This document shows, piece by piece, positions 34,359-42,543 of a DNA stretch of 64,000 nucleotides. Where the stretch lies: positions 434,001 through 498,000 of the forward strand of contig NZ_WRPP01000002.1 in NCBI RefSeq assembly GCF_009760405.1, read 5' to 3'. This stretch comes from Nocardia terrae. Its GTDB lineage: Bacteria; Actinomycetota; Actinomycetes; Mycobacteriales; Mycobacteriaceae. Both the position numbers and the translations under genes were made by a program. Under the pieces are notes generated by a model. It searched no databases and had not been told where the DNA came from. It saw only the letters and a program-made list of their open reading frames with translations. Numbering within the stretch: position 1 is the first letter of the stretch; each line of letters begins with the position of its first letter.

Positions 34359-34680
34359 ATTCGTCGTGATGAGGCCGGGTAGTCCGGGCACCGAGCAGGT
34401 ACGTGGCGATTCGTGGTGACGGGGCCACGTGGTCGGGCACTGGGCAGGTACGTGGCGATTCGTGGTGACGGGGCCACGTGGTCGGGCACTGGGCAGGTAC
34501 GTGGCGATTCGTGGTGACGGGGCCACGTGGTCGGGCACCGGGCAGGTACGTGGCGATTCGTGGTGACGGGGCCACGTGGTCGGGCACCGGGCAAGTATGT
34601 GGCGAATCGTCGTGATGAGGCCATATGGTCGAGCGCCGGGTGAGCGCGTGGCGATTCGTCGTGATCGAGGCGCGGGTAGG
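34346..34680. repeat. 49-bp tandem repeat (minisatellite), about 6-7 units
   Basis: Units start at 34346 (diverged), 34395, 34444, 34493, 34542, 34591 and 34640 (diverged), each exactly 49 bases apart. The central four are nearly identical, with GCAGGTACGTGGCGATTCGT at the start and GCCACGTGGTCGGGCAC near the end. Within each unit ACGTGGC and GCCACGT can pair, so the array can form serial hairpins. The period is not a multiple of three, so this is not a protein repeat. It fills the 386-base stretch between secG and the antitoxin-like gene, which otherwise holds only the terminator. Confidence 0.9.
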
Positions 34681-34693
34681 CGGTTGGTCGTAC

Positions 34694-35035
34694 TCAGGCC
34701 GGGTTGCGGTGTAGCGGTGAGAGATTGGCGAGGGCGGCGGTCAGGGCGCGGCGGGCGTCGGCGCGGCTGATGGGGGTGTCGTCGTCGAGGGCGGCCAGCT
34801 CGATGGTGAGGAAGTCGCGGATCAGGTCGGACATGCTCATGCCGCGGTGGTCGGCCTCGGCGCGGATGCGCTGGTCCATGGCGTAGGGCAGCCGGACCGT
34901 GCGCAGCACCGTGACCGGGGTGTCGGGGCCGGGCAACTCGGGCTCGGGGGCGTCCTCGTCGAAGGTCAGGTCGGCGAGGAATTCCCGGGCTTCGTCGGCG
35001 GTGTGCGGGTAGCCCCGGTCGGGATAGTCATTCAT
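34694..35035 (-). CDS. Ribbon-helix-helix antitoxin-like protein
   Basis: A 113-residue acidic protein. The centre, TVRLPYAMDQRIRAEADHRGMSMSDLIRDFLTIELAAL (about 46-83), has the strand-helix-helix pattern of an RHH/CopG DNA-binding unit, preceded by an acidic segment (FDEDAPEPELPG). It overlaps the upstream partner gene by eight bases on the same strand. The order, small basic protein first and RHH protein second, matches BrnT-BrnA systems. It is expected to neutralise its partner and bind the palindrome at 35326-35335. Confidence 0.7.
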   Translation of the reverse strand: MNDYPDRGYPHTADEAREFLADLTFDEDAPEPELPGPDTPVTVLRTVRLPYAMDQRIRAEADHRGMSMSDLIRDFLTIELAALDDDTPISRADARRALTAALANLSPLHRNPA

Positions 35036-35315
35036 GATCGGCCTCCCATTGTTCGAACTGGGCGAGGAGCCGGCCGGTCACCGGCGTGACGCCGAGGACC
35101 TGCTGATCCCACTGCGACAGCGGACGCACCACCACCGCCAGCGGCCGCCCGCCGCCGGTGCGACCGATGATCATGAGGGCGGGCAGCCCGCCCGACCCGC
35201 GCACCGGTCGCGGCCAGCGTCGGCCGGGACCGGTCAGGACTCGCATGATGTCCTCGGGCGCGATGCCGAGTCGTGCCGCGACGTCCAGGGCCCACTCGGG
35301 AATCTCATATCCCAC
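35028..35315 (-). CDS. BrnT-like toxin candidate
   Basis: A 95-residue protein from the GTG at 35315 (MGYEIPEWALDVAARLGI). The second half, ALMIIGRTGGGRPLAVVVRPL, resembles the beta-hairpin core of BrnT toxins. I chose the GTG because a perfect TATTAT -10 ends six bases before it and no ribosome site exists; an ATG at 35366 would add 17 residues across the promoter. It precedes the RHH gene with an eight-base overlap. Toxicity is inferred from arrangement only. Confidence 0.55.
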   Translation of the reverse strand: MGYEIPEWALDVAARLGIAPEDIMRVLTGPGRRWPRPVRGSGGLPALMIIGRTGGGRPLAVVVRPLSQWDQQVLGVTPVTGRLLAQFEQWEADHE

Positions 35316-35321
35316 GGCCGC

Positions 35322-35335
35322 ATAATACGATCGTA
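35322..35335 (-). promoter_or_regulatory. Promoter and palindromic operator of the BrnT-like pair
   Basis: TATTAT on the minus strand (35327-35322) is joined to TACGATCGTA, a 10-bp palindrome (35335-35326), sharing two bases. Binding there would cover the -10. The expected transcription start coincides with the GTG, giving a leaderless message. Confidence 0.6.
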
Positions 35336-35461
35336 AAACAGCTGGTTGCCACCTGTCGACCAGCATCGGTGCGAATCGCGTGGATCGGGTGGATTGTGGC
35401 GATCCTGTGAAGGTCGGGCAACACGCGGCACAGACCGCCCGGTCCTGGGCATCATGAACGG

Positions 35462-36127
35462 ATGGACCCGGTGAAGACGGTCGCGCCGAGCCTCGCGGGG
35501 GTGCTGGACCGAAACCTGCTGTGGATGGTCTGGAACAGCGTATTGGCGTGGATACCCGTGGCTCTGGCGCTGCTGCTGTTCCGCGGCGAGCGCGACGAGG
35601 AACGGCGACTACCCGTGTCGCCGGTGTGGTGGGGCGGGGTGGCGCTGCTGATGCTGTTCCTGCCCAACGCGCCCTATGTGCTGACCGATCTGGTGCACCT
35701 GCGCGATGACATCCGCGCCGCGGGCAACGGCCCGGTGGTCACCACGATCCTGCCGGTCTACGGCGTGTTCATCATCTCCGGATTCGTGGCCTACTACCTG
35801 GTGCTGGCCGAGCTGGACCGGTTCCTGACCGCGTGGGGCTTGGGCGCCTGGCGCTTTCCGGCGCGGCTCACGGTCCACCTGCTGTGCGCGATCGGCGTTT
35901 TCCTGGGCCGCTGGGTGCGCTTGAACAGCTGGGAGCCGGTGGTGCAGCCCGCCGGCACCCTCGATCGGATGCTGCTGGCCCTGAGCTGGAGCTGGGCGCC
36001 GGTGGTGATCACCGCCATGTTCGTGGCAACGGCGGTGGGGCACTTCGTGACCCGGGCGGTCATCGAGTCGGGGGTGGAGGCTGCGCGCAAGGGCGCTCGG
36101 CTGCTGCGAACCCGAAAGTTGGCCTAG
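35462..36127 (+). CDS. DUF1361 membrane protein
   Basis: A 221-residue integral membrane protein with about six hydrophobic segments. Two blocks mark DUF1361: FLPNAPYVLTDLVHLRDD (about 66-83) and FLGRWVRLNSWEPV (about 142-155). The family is widespread and uncharacterised; it occurs in Gram-positives and cyanobacteria. The basic C-terminus (ARKGARLLRTRK) is probably cytosolic. It converges on fadD8 with only 19 bases between stops and no clear hairpin. Confidence 0.85.
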   Translation: MDPVKTVAPSLAGVLDRNLLWMVWNSVLAWIPVALALLLFRGERDEERRLPVSPVWWGGVALLMLFLPNAPYVLTDLVHLRDDIRAAGNGPVVTTILPVYGVFIISGFVAYYLVLAELDRFLTAWGLGAWRFPARLTVHLLCAIGVFLGRWVRLNSWEPVVQPAGTLDRMLLALSWSWAPVVITAMFVATAVGHFVTRAVIESGVEAARKGARLLRTRKLA

Positions 36128-36146
36128 CCGAGCGCCCCTCGGGACA

Positions 36147-37754
36147 TCAGGCGATGCCGAGGCGTTCCGCGGCGAGCACGCGGATGGCCTTCTTGTCCGG
36201 CTTGCCGAGCCCGGTCAGCGGCAGTTCCTCGATCACCACGACGTGCTTGGGCACCTGCACCGAACCCTTGCGCTGCTTGACCGCGGCCTGGATCTCGGCG
36301 GTGACCACCTCGATCGCGGCCGCGTCGGCGGCGGTGTCGGGGTCGAGCACCAGCACCGCGGTGACGGCCTCGCCCCAATGCGCGTCGGGCACACCGACGA
36401 CCGCGACGGTGAGCACCTTCGGGTGCTCGGAGACCACGTCTTCCACCTCGCGGGGGAACACGTTGAATCCACCGGTGACGACCATGTCCTTGGAGCGGCC
36501 GACGATGAACAGGAAGCCGTCCTCGTCCCGGCGGGCCAGGTCGCCGGTGCGCAGCCAGCCGTTCTTGAAGGTGTCGGCGGTGACCTCGGGCAGGTTCAGG
36601 TACCCGGCCGCCAAAAGCGGTCCGGACACGCAGATCTCGCCGACCTCACCCTGGGCGACCTCGTTGTCCTCGGCGTCGCGCAGCGTGACCCGCACCGCGG
36701 TCGAGGGACGCCCGCACGAGGTGAGCCGCTCCTTGTCGTGCTCGTCCTTGGCCAGGTAGCTGATCGCCATCGGCGCCTCGGACTGCCCGAAGTACTGCGC
36801 GAAGATCGGCCCGAAGCGATCGATGGCCTCCTGCAGCCGATTCGGGTCGATGGCGGCCGCGCCGTAGTACACCGTCTCGAGCGAGGACAGGTCCCGGGTC
36901 TTGGAATCCGGGTGATCCAGCAGCGCGTACAGCATCGACGGCACCAGCATGGTCGCCGAGATCTTGTGTTCCTCGATGGCGCGCAGCACTTCTCCGGCGT
37001 CGAAGCGCGGCAGCACCACGCACTGCCCGCCCAGCAGCACGGTCGGCAGGAAGAAGGCCGCGCCCGCGTGCGAGAGGGGAGTGCAGATCAGGAATTTGGG
37101 GTGGCGGGGCCATTCCCATTCCGAGAGCTGGATCTGGGTCATGGTGTTCATGGTCAGCGCGGTGCCGACCACACCCTTGGGCTTGCCGGTGGTGCCGCCG
37201 GTGTAGCTGATGGAGATGACATCCGAGGGCAGCAGCTCGACGGCCTTCACATCACGCGGCTCGTACTTGTCCGCGGCGGCGAGGATGTCGACGCCGACAT
37301 CGGCCAGCGACTCGGGCACCGGGCCCAGCACCAGCACCTTGTTCAGCCCCGGCACCATGTCGACCAGGTCGCGGGCGCGCTGCACGAACGCGGGCACCGG
37401 GTCCAGGATGAGCGTCGAAATGCCCGCGTCGGCAAGCACATACGCGTGATCGTCGAGCCCGCCGATGGGGTGCAGGGCGGTGCGCCGCGATCCCACGATC
37501 TGGCCCGCGCCGATGGTGAACAGCACCTCGGGGCGGTTGAGCGCGAGCACACCGACCGGGGTGCCGGTGGTGACGCCGTGCTCGGCGAAGGCGTCGATGT
37601 AGCGGCTCATGCCGTCGAGAACCTCACCGCCGGTGAGGATGTGGTCGCCGAGGGTCAGCACCGGACGGTTCTTGTGCCGCTCGAGGCCCGCCACCAGGGC
37701 GTGCCCGTTGTGCACGGGCAGCCGCAGCATGGTCTCGGCATCGAATGTGGTCAT
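36147..37754 (-). CDS. fadD8: FadD8-like fatty-acid-CoA ligase
   Basis: A 535-residue acyl-CoA synthetase that would adenylate a carboxylic acid and form its CoA thioester. Motifs: the ATP loop ISYTGGTTGKPKG (about 185-197), YYGAAAIDP, YFGQSEAPM, GWLRTGDLARRDEDGF, and the C-domain Lys region LTGLGKPDKKAIR. The start (LRLPVHNGHALV) and much of the body resemble mycobacterial FadD8 as I recall it. ATG 37754 has GGAGGAATCC in front and is preferred to 37769. It follows the thiolase gene, separated by a strong hairpin. The substrate is unknown. Confidence 0.85.
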   Translation of the reverse strand: MTTFDAETMLRLPVHNGHALVAGLERHKNRPVLTLGDHILTGGEVLDGMSRYIDAFAEHGVTTGTPVGVLALNRPEVLFTIGAGQIVGSRRTALHPIGGLDDHAYVLADAGISTLILDPVPAFVQRARDLVDMVPGLNKVLVLGPVPESLADVGVDILAAADKYEPRDVKAVELLPSDVISISYTGGTTGKPKGVVGTALTMNTMTQIQLSEWEWPRHPKFLICTPLSHAGAAFFLPTVLLGGQCVVLPRFDAGEVLRAIEEHKISATMLVPSMLYALLDHPDSKTRDLSSLETVYYGAAAIDPNRLQEAIDRFGPIFAQYFGQSEAPMAISYLAKDEHDKERLTSCGRPSTAVRVTLRDAEDNEVAQGEVGEICVSGPLLAAGYLNLPEVTADTFKNGWLRTGDLARRDEDGFLFIVGRSKDMVVTGGFNVFPREVEDVVSEHPKVLTVAVVGVPDAHWGEAVTAVLVLDPDTAADAAAIEVVTAEIQAAVKQRKGSVQVPKHVVVIEELPLTGLGKPDKKAIRVLAAERLGIA

Positions 37755-37775
37755 GGATTCCTCCTCCATCGGAAG

Positions 37776-37808
37776 AGGGGGTTCGGGGGCCGAGCCCCCG
37801 AACCCCCT
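37776..37808 (-). terminator. Strong hairpin between the thiolase and fadD8 genes
   Basis: AGGGGGTTCGGGGGC (37776-37790) pairs perfectly with GCCCCCGAACCCCCT (37794-37808), loop CGA. On the minus strand it begins five bases after the thiolase stop and ends about 20 bases before the fadD8 start. It could end transcription, attenuate it, or protect the upstream message from 3' decay. Confidence 0.65.
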
Positions 37809-37812
37809 GGTG

Positions 37813-39006
37813 TCACAGGGTATTGGCCGCGTACAGGGTGACGACGACCGCGCCGCCGAGGCCGAGGTTGTGCGCCAGCGCGGTGCGCGCGCCCGCCACC
37901 TGGCGTTCGCCCGCGAGTCCGCGCAGCTGCCAGCTCAATTCGGTGCACTGGGCCAGGCCGGTCGCGCCGAGCGGGTGGCCCTTGGAGATCAGGCCGCCCG
38001 ACGGGTTGACCACCCAGGTGCCGCCGTAGGTCGTCGCGCCCGACTCCACCAGCGCACCGGATTCGCCCTCGCCGCACAGGCCCAGCGCCTCGTAGGTGAT
38101 GAGCTCGTTGATGGAGAAGCAGTCGTGCAGCTCGATCACGTCGACGTCGGCGACGCCGATTCCGGCGCGGGAGAACACCTTTCCGGCCGCCGCGCGGGTC
38201 ATGGGCGCACCCACCACGTCGATCATGGAACCGGTGGAGAAGGCGTTGCCGTCGTCGGTGGCCAGCTCCTGGGCCAGGATCTCGATGGCCTGCCCCTCGA
38301 GTCCGTGGGCCTTGACGAACTCCTCGCTCACCACGACCGCGGCGGCCGCGCCGTCGGACATGGGCGAGCACTGCGAACGGGTCAGCGGGCCGTGCACCGG
38401 CTTGTCGCCGAGCACCTGCTCGAGGGTGTAGGCGTCCTGGAACTGAGCGAGGGGGTTCCGGGTGGAGTGCTGGTGGTTCTTGACCGCGACCGCCGCCAGC
38501 TGTTCGGCGGTGGTGCCGTAGCGCTTCATGTGCTCGATGGCGGCGTTGCCGAAGAACTGGGTGGTGATCGGGGCCGCGGAGAACTCGAAGTGCTCCTTGT
38601 TCACCTTCAGGTGGTGGTCGACGGTGGTGACCTTGGGCTTGGTGGCCGGACCGGCCATGGCCTCCTTGGTCATCTGCTCGAAGCCGACCGCCAGCGCGAC
38701 ATCGGTGATGCCCGCCGCGACCCATTCGCGGGCGAACATGAGCGCGGTCGAACCGGTCGCGCAGTTGTTGTTCACGTTCACGATCGGGATGCCGGTCAGG
38801 CCGATGTCGTAGAGCGCGCGCTGCCCGGCGGCCGAGGGCTGGAAGACGTAGCCGACCGCGGCCCGCTGCACCTGGTCGTAGGTGACGCCCGCGTCCTTCA
38901 GCGCGCCGTTGACGGCCTCGGCGACCATCTCCGGGTAGGTCCACTCGCGGGAACCGATCTTGACGAACGGCGTCATGTTCACGCCGACGACGAAAACGCG
39001 TCGCAT
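37813..39006 (-). CDS. Lipid-transfer protein/thiolase (SCP2-thiolase type)
   Basis: A 397-residue thiolase-fold protein. The nucleophile is Cys82 (NNNCATGSTALM), with the C-terminal halves HDCFSINELITYEALG and NPSGGLISKGHPLGATG. The HDCF motif in place of NEAF puts it among SCP2-type thiolases, called lipid-transfer proteins (Ltp) in mycobacteria, which cleave bulky beta-keto or beta-hydroxy acyl-CoAs, for instance sterol side chains. ATG 39006 has AGGAG 11 bases away; GTG 39018 is the alternative. It lies between an SDR gene and fadD8 on the same strand. Confidence 0.88.
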   Translation of the reverse strand: MRRVFVVGVNMTPFVKIGSREWTYPEMVAEAVNGALKDAGVTYDQVQRAAVGYVFQPSAAGQRALYDIGLTGIPIVNVNNNCATGSTALMFAREWVAAGITDVALAVGFEQMTKEAMAGPATKPKVTTVDHHLKVNKEHFEFSAAPITTQFFGNAAIEHMKRYGTTAEQLAAVAVKNHQHSTRNPLAQFQDAYTLEQVLGDKPVHGPLTRSQCSPMSDGAAAAVVVSEEFVKAHGLEGQAIEILAQELATDDGNAFSTGSMIDVVGAPMTRAAAGKVFSRAGIGVADVDVIELHDCFSINELITYEALGLCGEGESGALVESGATTYGGTWVVNPSGGLISKGHPLGATGLAQCTELSWQLRGLAGERQVAGARTALAHNLGLGGAVVVTLYAANTL

Positions 39007-39049
39007 AGGGTTGTCCACTCCTGTTCTTCGGGAACGTAATTCGTGTTGT

Positions 39050-39898
39050 CTAGTCGGCGCGCGGGACGCGGCCGTCGAGGTCGGTGAAGCCGTACGCCTC
39101 GGCGAGGTCGGCGACCTTCCAGGCTTTTCCGGTGCGCGCCAGGCGATCCGGGTCGGCGGCCAGCGCGACCACGGCGCGCCCGGCGAAGTGCGGGGTCTCG
39201 GCCAGGTCCAGATCGAAGGTGCCCTCGCCGGGCAGGGTGACCAGGCGGCGGCCCTGCGCGTCGGCCGGAACCAGTTGCAGCAGTTCGGTGTTCACGATGC
39301 CCGGCCAGATCGATATCGCGGTCGCGCCGGTACCCTCGAGGTCGTGAGCGAAGTCGGCGGTGAGCCGGTCCACGGCGGCCTTGCCGACACCGTAGACGGC
39401 ATTGTGCATCTGGCGGGTCGCGCCGGGGGAGGACACGCTCACGATCAGGCCCTGCGACTCGATCAGCAGGGGAGCGGCGAAAACGCTTGCCACATAGTGG
39501 GATCGGACTCCGATGTCGAAGCCTTCGTCCCAGGCTTTGGGTGGCACGTCCCAGAATTTGCGCCCGATCCAGCGGGCCGAGGCGGGGGAGTTGTAGACGT
39601 TGTTCACCAGCACGTCCAGGCGGCCCTGTTCGTCGCGGACCTGAGCGAACAGCTTCTCCACCGCCGCGTCGTCGCGATGGTCGACCACCACCGGCACCCC
39701 GACACCGCCGAGTTCGGTGATCTCGGCGGCCGTGGCGGCCACGGTGCCCGGCAGGTGCCCGGGCGTGACGGTGCGCCCGGTGACGTACACGGTCGCTCCG
39801 GCCGCGCCCAGCTCCAGGGCGATGCCCTTGCCGATGCCGCGGCTGGCTCCGGTCACCACCGCGACCTTTCCGGCCAGAATCTTGGGTATTTCGCTCAC
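39050..39898 (-). CDS. Short-chain dehydrogenase (DHRS1-like)
   Basis: A 282-residue classical SDR: TGASRGIG at 16-23, NNVYNS for the NNAG element, a catalytic serine in VSVSSPGA and Tyr-Lys in YGVGKAAVDRL. Both catalytic residues are intact, unlike the SDR at 14283-14999. The C-terminal extension (FAGRAVVALAADPDRL and GFTDLDGRVPRAD) is typical of DHRS1-like members. It heads a minus-strand group with the thiolase and fadD8, suggesting a beta-oxidation-like step. A KstR-like site lies in its promoter region. Confidence 0.88.
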   Translation of the reverse strand: MSEIPKILAGKVAVVTGASRGIGKGIALELGAAGATVYVTGRTVTPGHLPGTVAATAAEITELGGVGVPVVVDHRDDAAVEKLFAQVRDEQGRLDVLVNNVYNSPASARWIGRKFWDVPPKAWDEGFDIGVRSHYVASVFAAPLLIESQGLIVSVSSPGATRQMHNAVYGVGKAAVDRLTADFAHDLEGTGATAISIWPGIVNTELLQLVPADAQGRRLVTLPGEGTFDLDLAETPHFAGRAVVALAADPDRLARTGKAWKVADLAEAYGFTDLDGRVPRAD

Positions 39899-39921
39899 GA
39901 CCTCTGGACATTACCTTGAAA

Positions 39922-39937
39922 TAGGAACGTGTTCTAG
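39922..39937. promoter_or_regulatory. KstR-like operator between SDR and epoxide hydrolase genes
   Basis: GAACGTGTTC (39925-39934) is a perfect dyad around GT. With flanks the sequence fits the KstR consensus TnnAACnnGTTnnA except for one outer base (A39923 instead of T). KstR is the TetR-type repressor of sterol catabolism in Mycobacterium and Rhodococcus. The site lies between divergent genes and could control both. Confidence 0.45.
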
Positions 39938-39951
39938 AAATTGGAGGCGGA

Positions 39952-40920
39952 GTGGAACTGACACATCGGACGATCGACACCGGGGAGGTCCGCATGCACG
40001 TCGCGGACACGGGCGAGGGCTACCCGGTCGTCTTCTGTCACGGGTTCCCGCACACCTGGTTCATGTGGCATCACCAACTCGACGCCCTGGCCGCCGCCGG
40101 GTACCGGGCCATCGCCCCCGACCTGCGCGGATACGGCCGCACCGACGCCCCCGAGGACCCCGCGGCCTACACCAACGAGGCCGTTATCGGCGACCTCATG
40201 GCCCTGCTCGACGACATCGGCGCGCGGCAGGCGGTCTTCGTCGGCCTCGACTTCGGCGCACAACTGGTGTGGGAACTGAGCCTGCGCCACCCCGACCGGG
40301 TCGCGGCCGCCATGGTCCTGAACAACCCGTTCGCCCCCCGTCCCCCGAAGGCCCCGTCCGCGTTCTGGACCCACGCGGCCGAACGCCACTTCCTGCACCT
40401 GTCCTACTTCCAGGAACCGGGCATCGCCGACGCCGAACTCGCCGCCGACCCCCGCGGCTTCCTGACCCGTGTCTACTATTCCCTCTCCGGCGACTACCAC
40501 TACCTCGACACCTGGAAGAACCCGCCCGGCATCGGCTACCTCGACGCCCTCCCGCAGGCCCCCGCCCTGCCCTGGCCCTGGCTCTCCCAGACCGAATTCG
40601 ACACCCTGGCCGCCGATTTCGAACGCACCGGCTTCACCGGCGGCCTCAACTGGTACCGCAACCTCGACCGCAACTGGGAACTCACCGCGGCATACGCCGA
40701 CGCCAAGATCGAAGTCCCCACCTTCTTCCTCTACGGCGAAAACGACCCCGACATGGAAGGTTTCAGCGGCCGCGACCCCCTCGCCACCCTCCGCGCCAAC
40801 GTCCCCGACCTCCGCGAGGTCGTCGAAATCCCCAAGGCGGGCCACCTCGTCCAACTCGAACGCCCCGACGCGGTGAACACCTTCCTGCTCGACGCCCTCA
40901 AGAGCCTCGAGCTCTCCTGA
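39952..40920 (+). CDS. Epoxide hydrolase-type alpha/beta hydrolase
   Basis: A 322-residue alpha/beta hydrolase. The oxyanion motif HGFP is at 30-33, and the nucleophile is Asp100 in VGLDFGA, not Ser, which marks epoxide hydrolases. Cap tyrosines are present (VYYSLSGDYHYLD), the acid lies about YGENDPD, and the His is in KAGHLVQLE. It would open an epoxide to a diol. GTG start with GGAGGCGG upstream. Divergent from the SDR/thiolase/fadD8 group and possibly co-regulated through the KstR-like site. Third codon positions are unusually C-rich towards the 3' end. Confidence 0.85.
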   Translation: MELTHRTIDTGEVRMHVADTGEGYPVVFCHGFPHTWFMWHHQLDALAAAGYRAIAPDLRGYGRTDAPEDPAAYTNEAVIGDLMALLDDIGARQAVFVGLDFGAQLVWELSLRHPDRVAAAMVLNNPFAPRPPKAPSAFWTHAAERHFLHLSYFQEPGIADAELAADPRGFLTRVYYSLSGDYHYLDTWKNPPGIGYLDALPQAPALPWPWLSQTEFDTLAADFERTGFTGGLNWYRNLDRNWELTAAYADAKIEVPTFFLYGENDPDMEGFSGRDPLATLRANVPDLREVVEIPKAGHLVQLERPDAVNTFLLDALKSLELS

Positions 40921-41078
40921 ACCGGCGACACCGGATACGGGCTGCCGAATCACGAACGACGCCTTGGGCGTCGGCCGGCGCTTCGGCGGTCCGCGCCCGT
41001 CGAATCCTCTGTTCGATCGTCCAGTTTGGGTAGGGTCGGTGGGAAGTCGGGTTCACGAGGTCGATGGGAGGCCCGCTC

Positions 41079-42476
41079 ATGGCTGCGCGAGTTCACGCTT
41101 TCACCGATGATGCGCTCGGCGAGCATGACGGCGTGGGGATCGCCGAGCTGATCCGGCGCGGGGAGTTGAGCGCCTCCGAGGTGGCCAAGGCGGCTCAGGA
41201 GCGGGCGGCGCGGGTGAATCCGGTGTTGAACGCGGTGGTGGTGGCGATGGATTCGCCGGTGGTGTCGGGGGATCGGGAGGCGCTGCTGTTCGGGGTGCCG
41301 ACCTATGTCAAGGACAATACGGATCTGGCGGGGGTGCCCACCCAGCACGGGAGTGTGGCGTGGCGGGCGCGGCCCGCGAAGGCGAACGGGCCCTATGCGA
41401 AACAGTTGCTGAGCAGTGGGATGACCGTGCTGGGCAAGACGACGCTGCCCGAGTTCGGATTGAACGCGACCACGGAATTCGCGCTGGCGGAACCGACGCA
41501 CAATCCCTGGGATCCGGAATTCTCCTCCGGCGCGTCCTCGGGCGGGTCGGCCGCACTGGTGGCAGCGGGAGTGGTGCCCATCGCGCACGGCAACGACGGG
41601 GGCGGCTCGATCCGGATTCCCGCGGCCTGTTGCGGGCTGGTCGGGTTGAAGCCGACGCGCGGGCGGCACATCGACGGTCCGCAGGCGCGGTCGATGCCGA
41701 TCAATCTGGTGTCGGAAGGGGTGCTCACGCGCACGGTGCGTGATACCGCCACGTATTTCGCCGCGGCCGAACGGTTCTGGCGCAATCCGGGCCTGCCGCC
41801 GGTGGGGTTGGTGGAGGGTCCGGCGCAGCGGAGGCTGCGGATCGGGGTGCTCACCGAACCGATCACGGGTGCGCCGCTGGATCCGCAGATTCGCGCCGTG
41901 CTCGACGACACCGTCAAGCTGCTGGAGGGGCTCGGCCACGAGGTGCGGCCGATCGGGTATCCGGTGGACCGGGGCTTCGCCGAGGACTTCGCGACCTATT
42001 GGGCGATGCTGGCATACCTGTTGGGCCGCACCGGGAAACTGACCCTGGACCGGTCCTTCGACCCGTCGCGGCTGGACCCGTTCACCAAGGGCCTGGCCGC
42101 CCGCTTCCGCGGCTCGGCGCTGCGCTCGCCCGCGGTCCTGTACCGCCTCTCGCGCACCCGCCACGCCTACGCCGCCTCGTTCCGCGACGTCGAACTGGTG
42201 GTGTCCCCGGTGCTGGCCTCGCTGACGCCCCCGCTGGGCTACCTGAGCCCCGACCAGCCCTTCGACGAGGTCTTCGACCGCCTGCTGAACTATGTCACCT
42301 ACACCCCGCTGGCGAATGTGACCGGCGCACCGGCACTTTCGCTGCCGCTGGGCTCCTCCGCCGAGGGCCTGCCGATCGGCGTGCTCTTCTCCGCCGCCCA
42401 CGGCGACGAACGCACCCTGCTCGAACTGGCCTACGCCCTCGAAGCCGCCCGCCCCTTCCGCCGCATCCAGGACTAG
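41079..42476 (+). CDS. Amidase signature family protein
   Basis: A 465-residue amidase. The Ser-cisSer-Lys triad can be placed as Lys78 (YVKDNTD), Ser153 (SSGASSGGS) and Ser177 (GGGSIRIPAA). The fold is otherwise typical (GLKPTRGR, SEGVLTRTVRD). Mycobacterial AmiC/AmiA-like enzymes hydrolyse various amides; the substrate here is unknown. ATG 41079 is preferred to 41064 since GGGAGG lies seven bases before it. It is a single gene followed by a hairpin shared with the convergent FG-GAP gene. Confidence 0.9.
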   Translation: MAARVHAFTDDALGEHDGVGIAELIRRGELSASEVAKAAQERAARVNPVLNAVVVAMDSPVVSGDREALLFGVPTYVKDNTDLAGVPTQHGSVAWRARPAKANGPYAKQLLSSGMTVLGKTTLPEFGLNATTEFALAEPTHNPWDPEFSSGASSGGSAALVAAGVVPIAHGNDGGGSIRIPAACCGLVGLKPTRGRHIDGPQARSMPINLVSEGVLTRTVRDTATYFAAAERFWRNPGLPPVGLVEGPAQRRLRIGVLTEPITGAPLDPQIRAVLDDTVKLLEGLGHEVRPIGYPVDRGFAEDFATYWAMLAYLLGRTGKLTLDRSFDPSRLDPFTKGLAARFRGSALRSPAVLYRLSRTRHAYAASFRDVELVVSPVLASLTPPLGYLSPDQPFDEVFDRLLNYVTYTPLANVTGAPALSLPLGSSAEGLPIGVLFSAAHGDERTLLELAYALEAARPFRRIQD

Positions 42477-42483
42477 CCGACGA

Positions 42484-42534
42484 GCATGCACCGCGGGAGG
42501 CGAACGCCGAGAAGCCATGTCCCGCAGTGCATGC
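42484..42534. terminator. Hairpin between convergent amidase and FG-GAP genes
   Basis: GCATGCACCGCGGGA (42484-42498) pairs with TCCCGCAGTGCATGC (42520-42534) with one mismatch over 15 bases and a 21-base loop. No T run on either side. Position between two stops supports a bidirectional terminator. Confidence 0.5.
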
Positions 42535-42543
42535 GCGTGGGGA

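Noticed and set aside
34304..34624. Repeated protein with the motif RPRGPVTTNRHVPA on the minus strand
   Set aside because: It arises from the 49-bp tandem repeat, whose period shifts the reading frame each unit; all frames are open by composition and there is no start signal.
34346..34680. CRISPR array
   Set aside because: Units are contiguous 49-bp tandem repeats without unique spacers, and no cas genes are nearby.
40957..40973. Hairpin CGACGCC-TTG-GGCGTCG after the epoxide hydrolase as a terminator
   Set aside because: Only seven base pairs and no T run; too weak in DNA of this composition to call.
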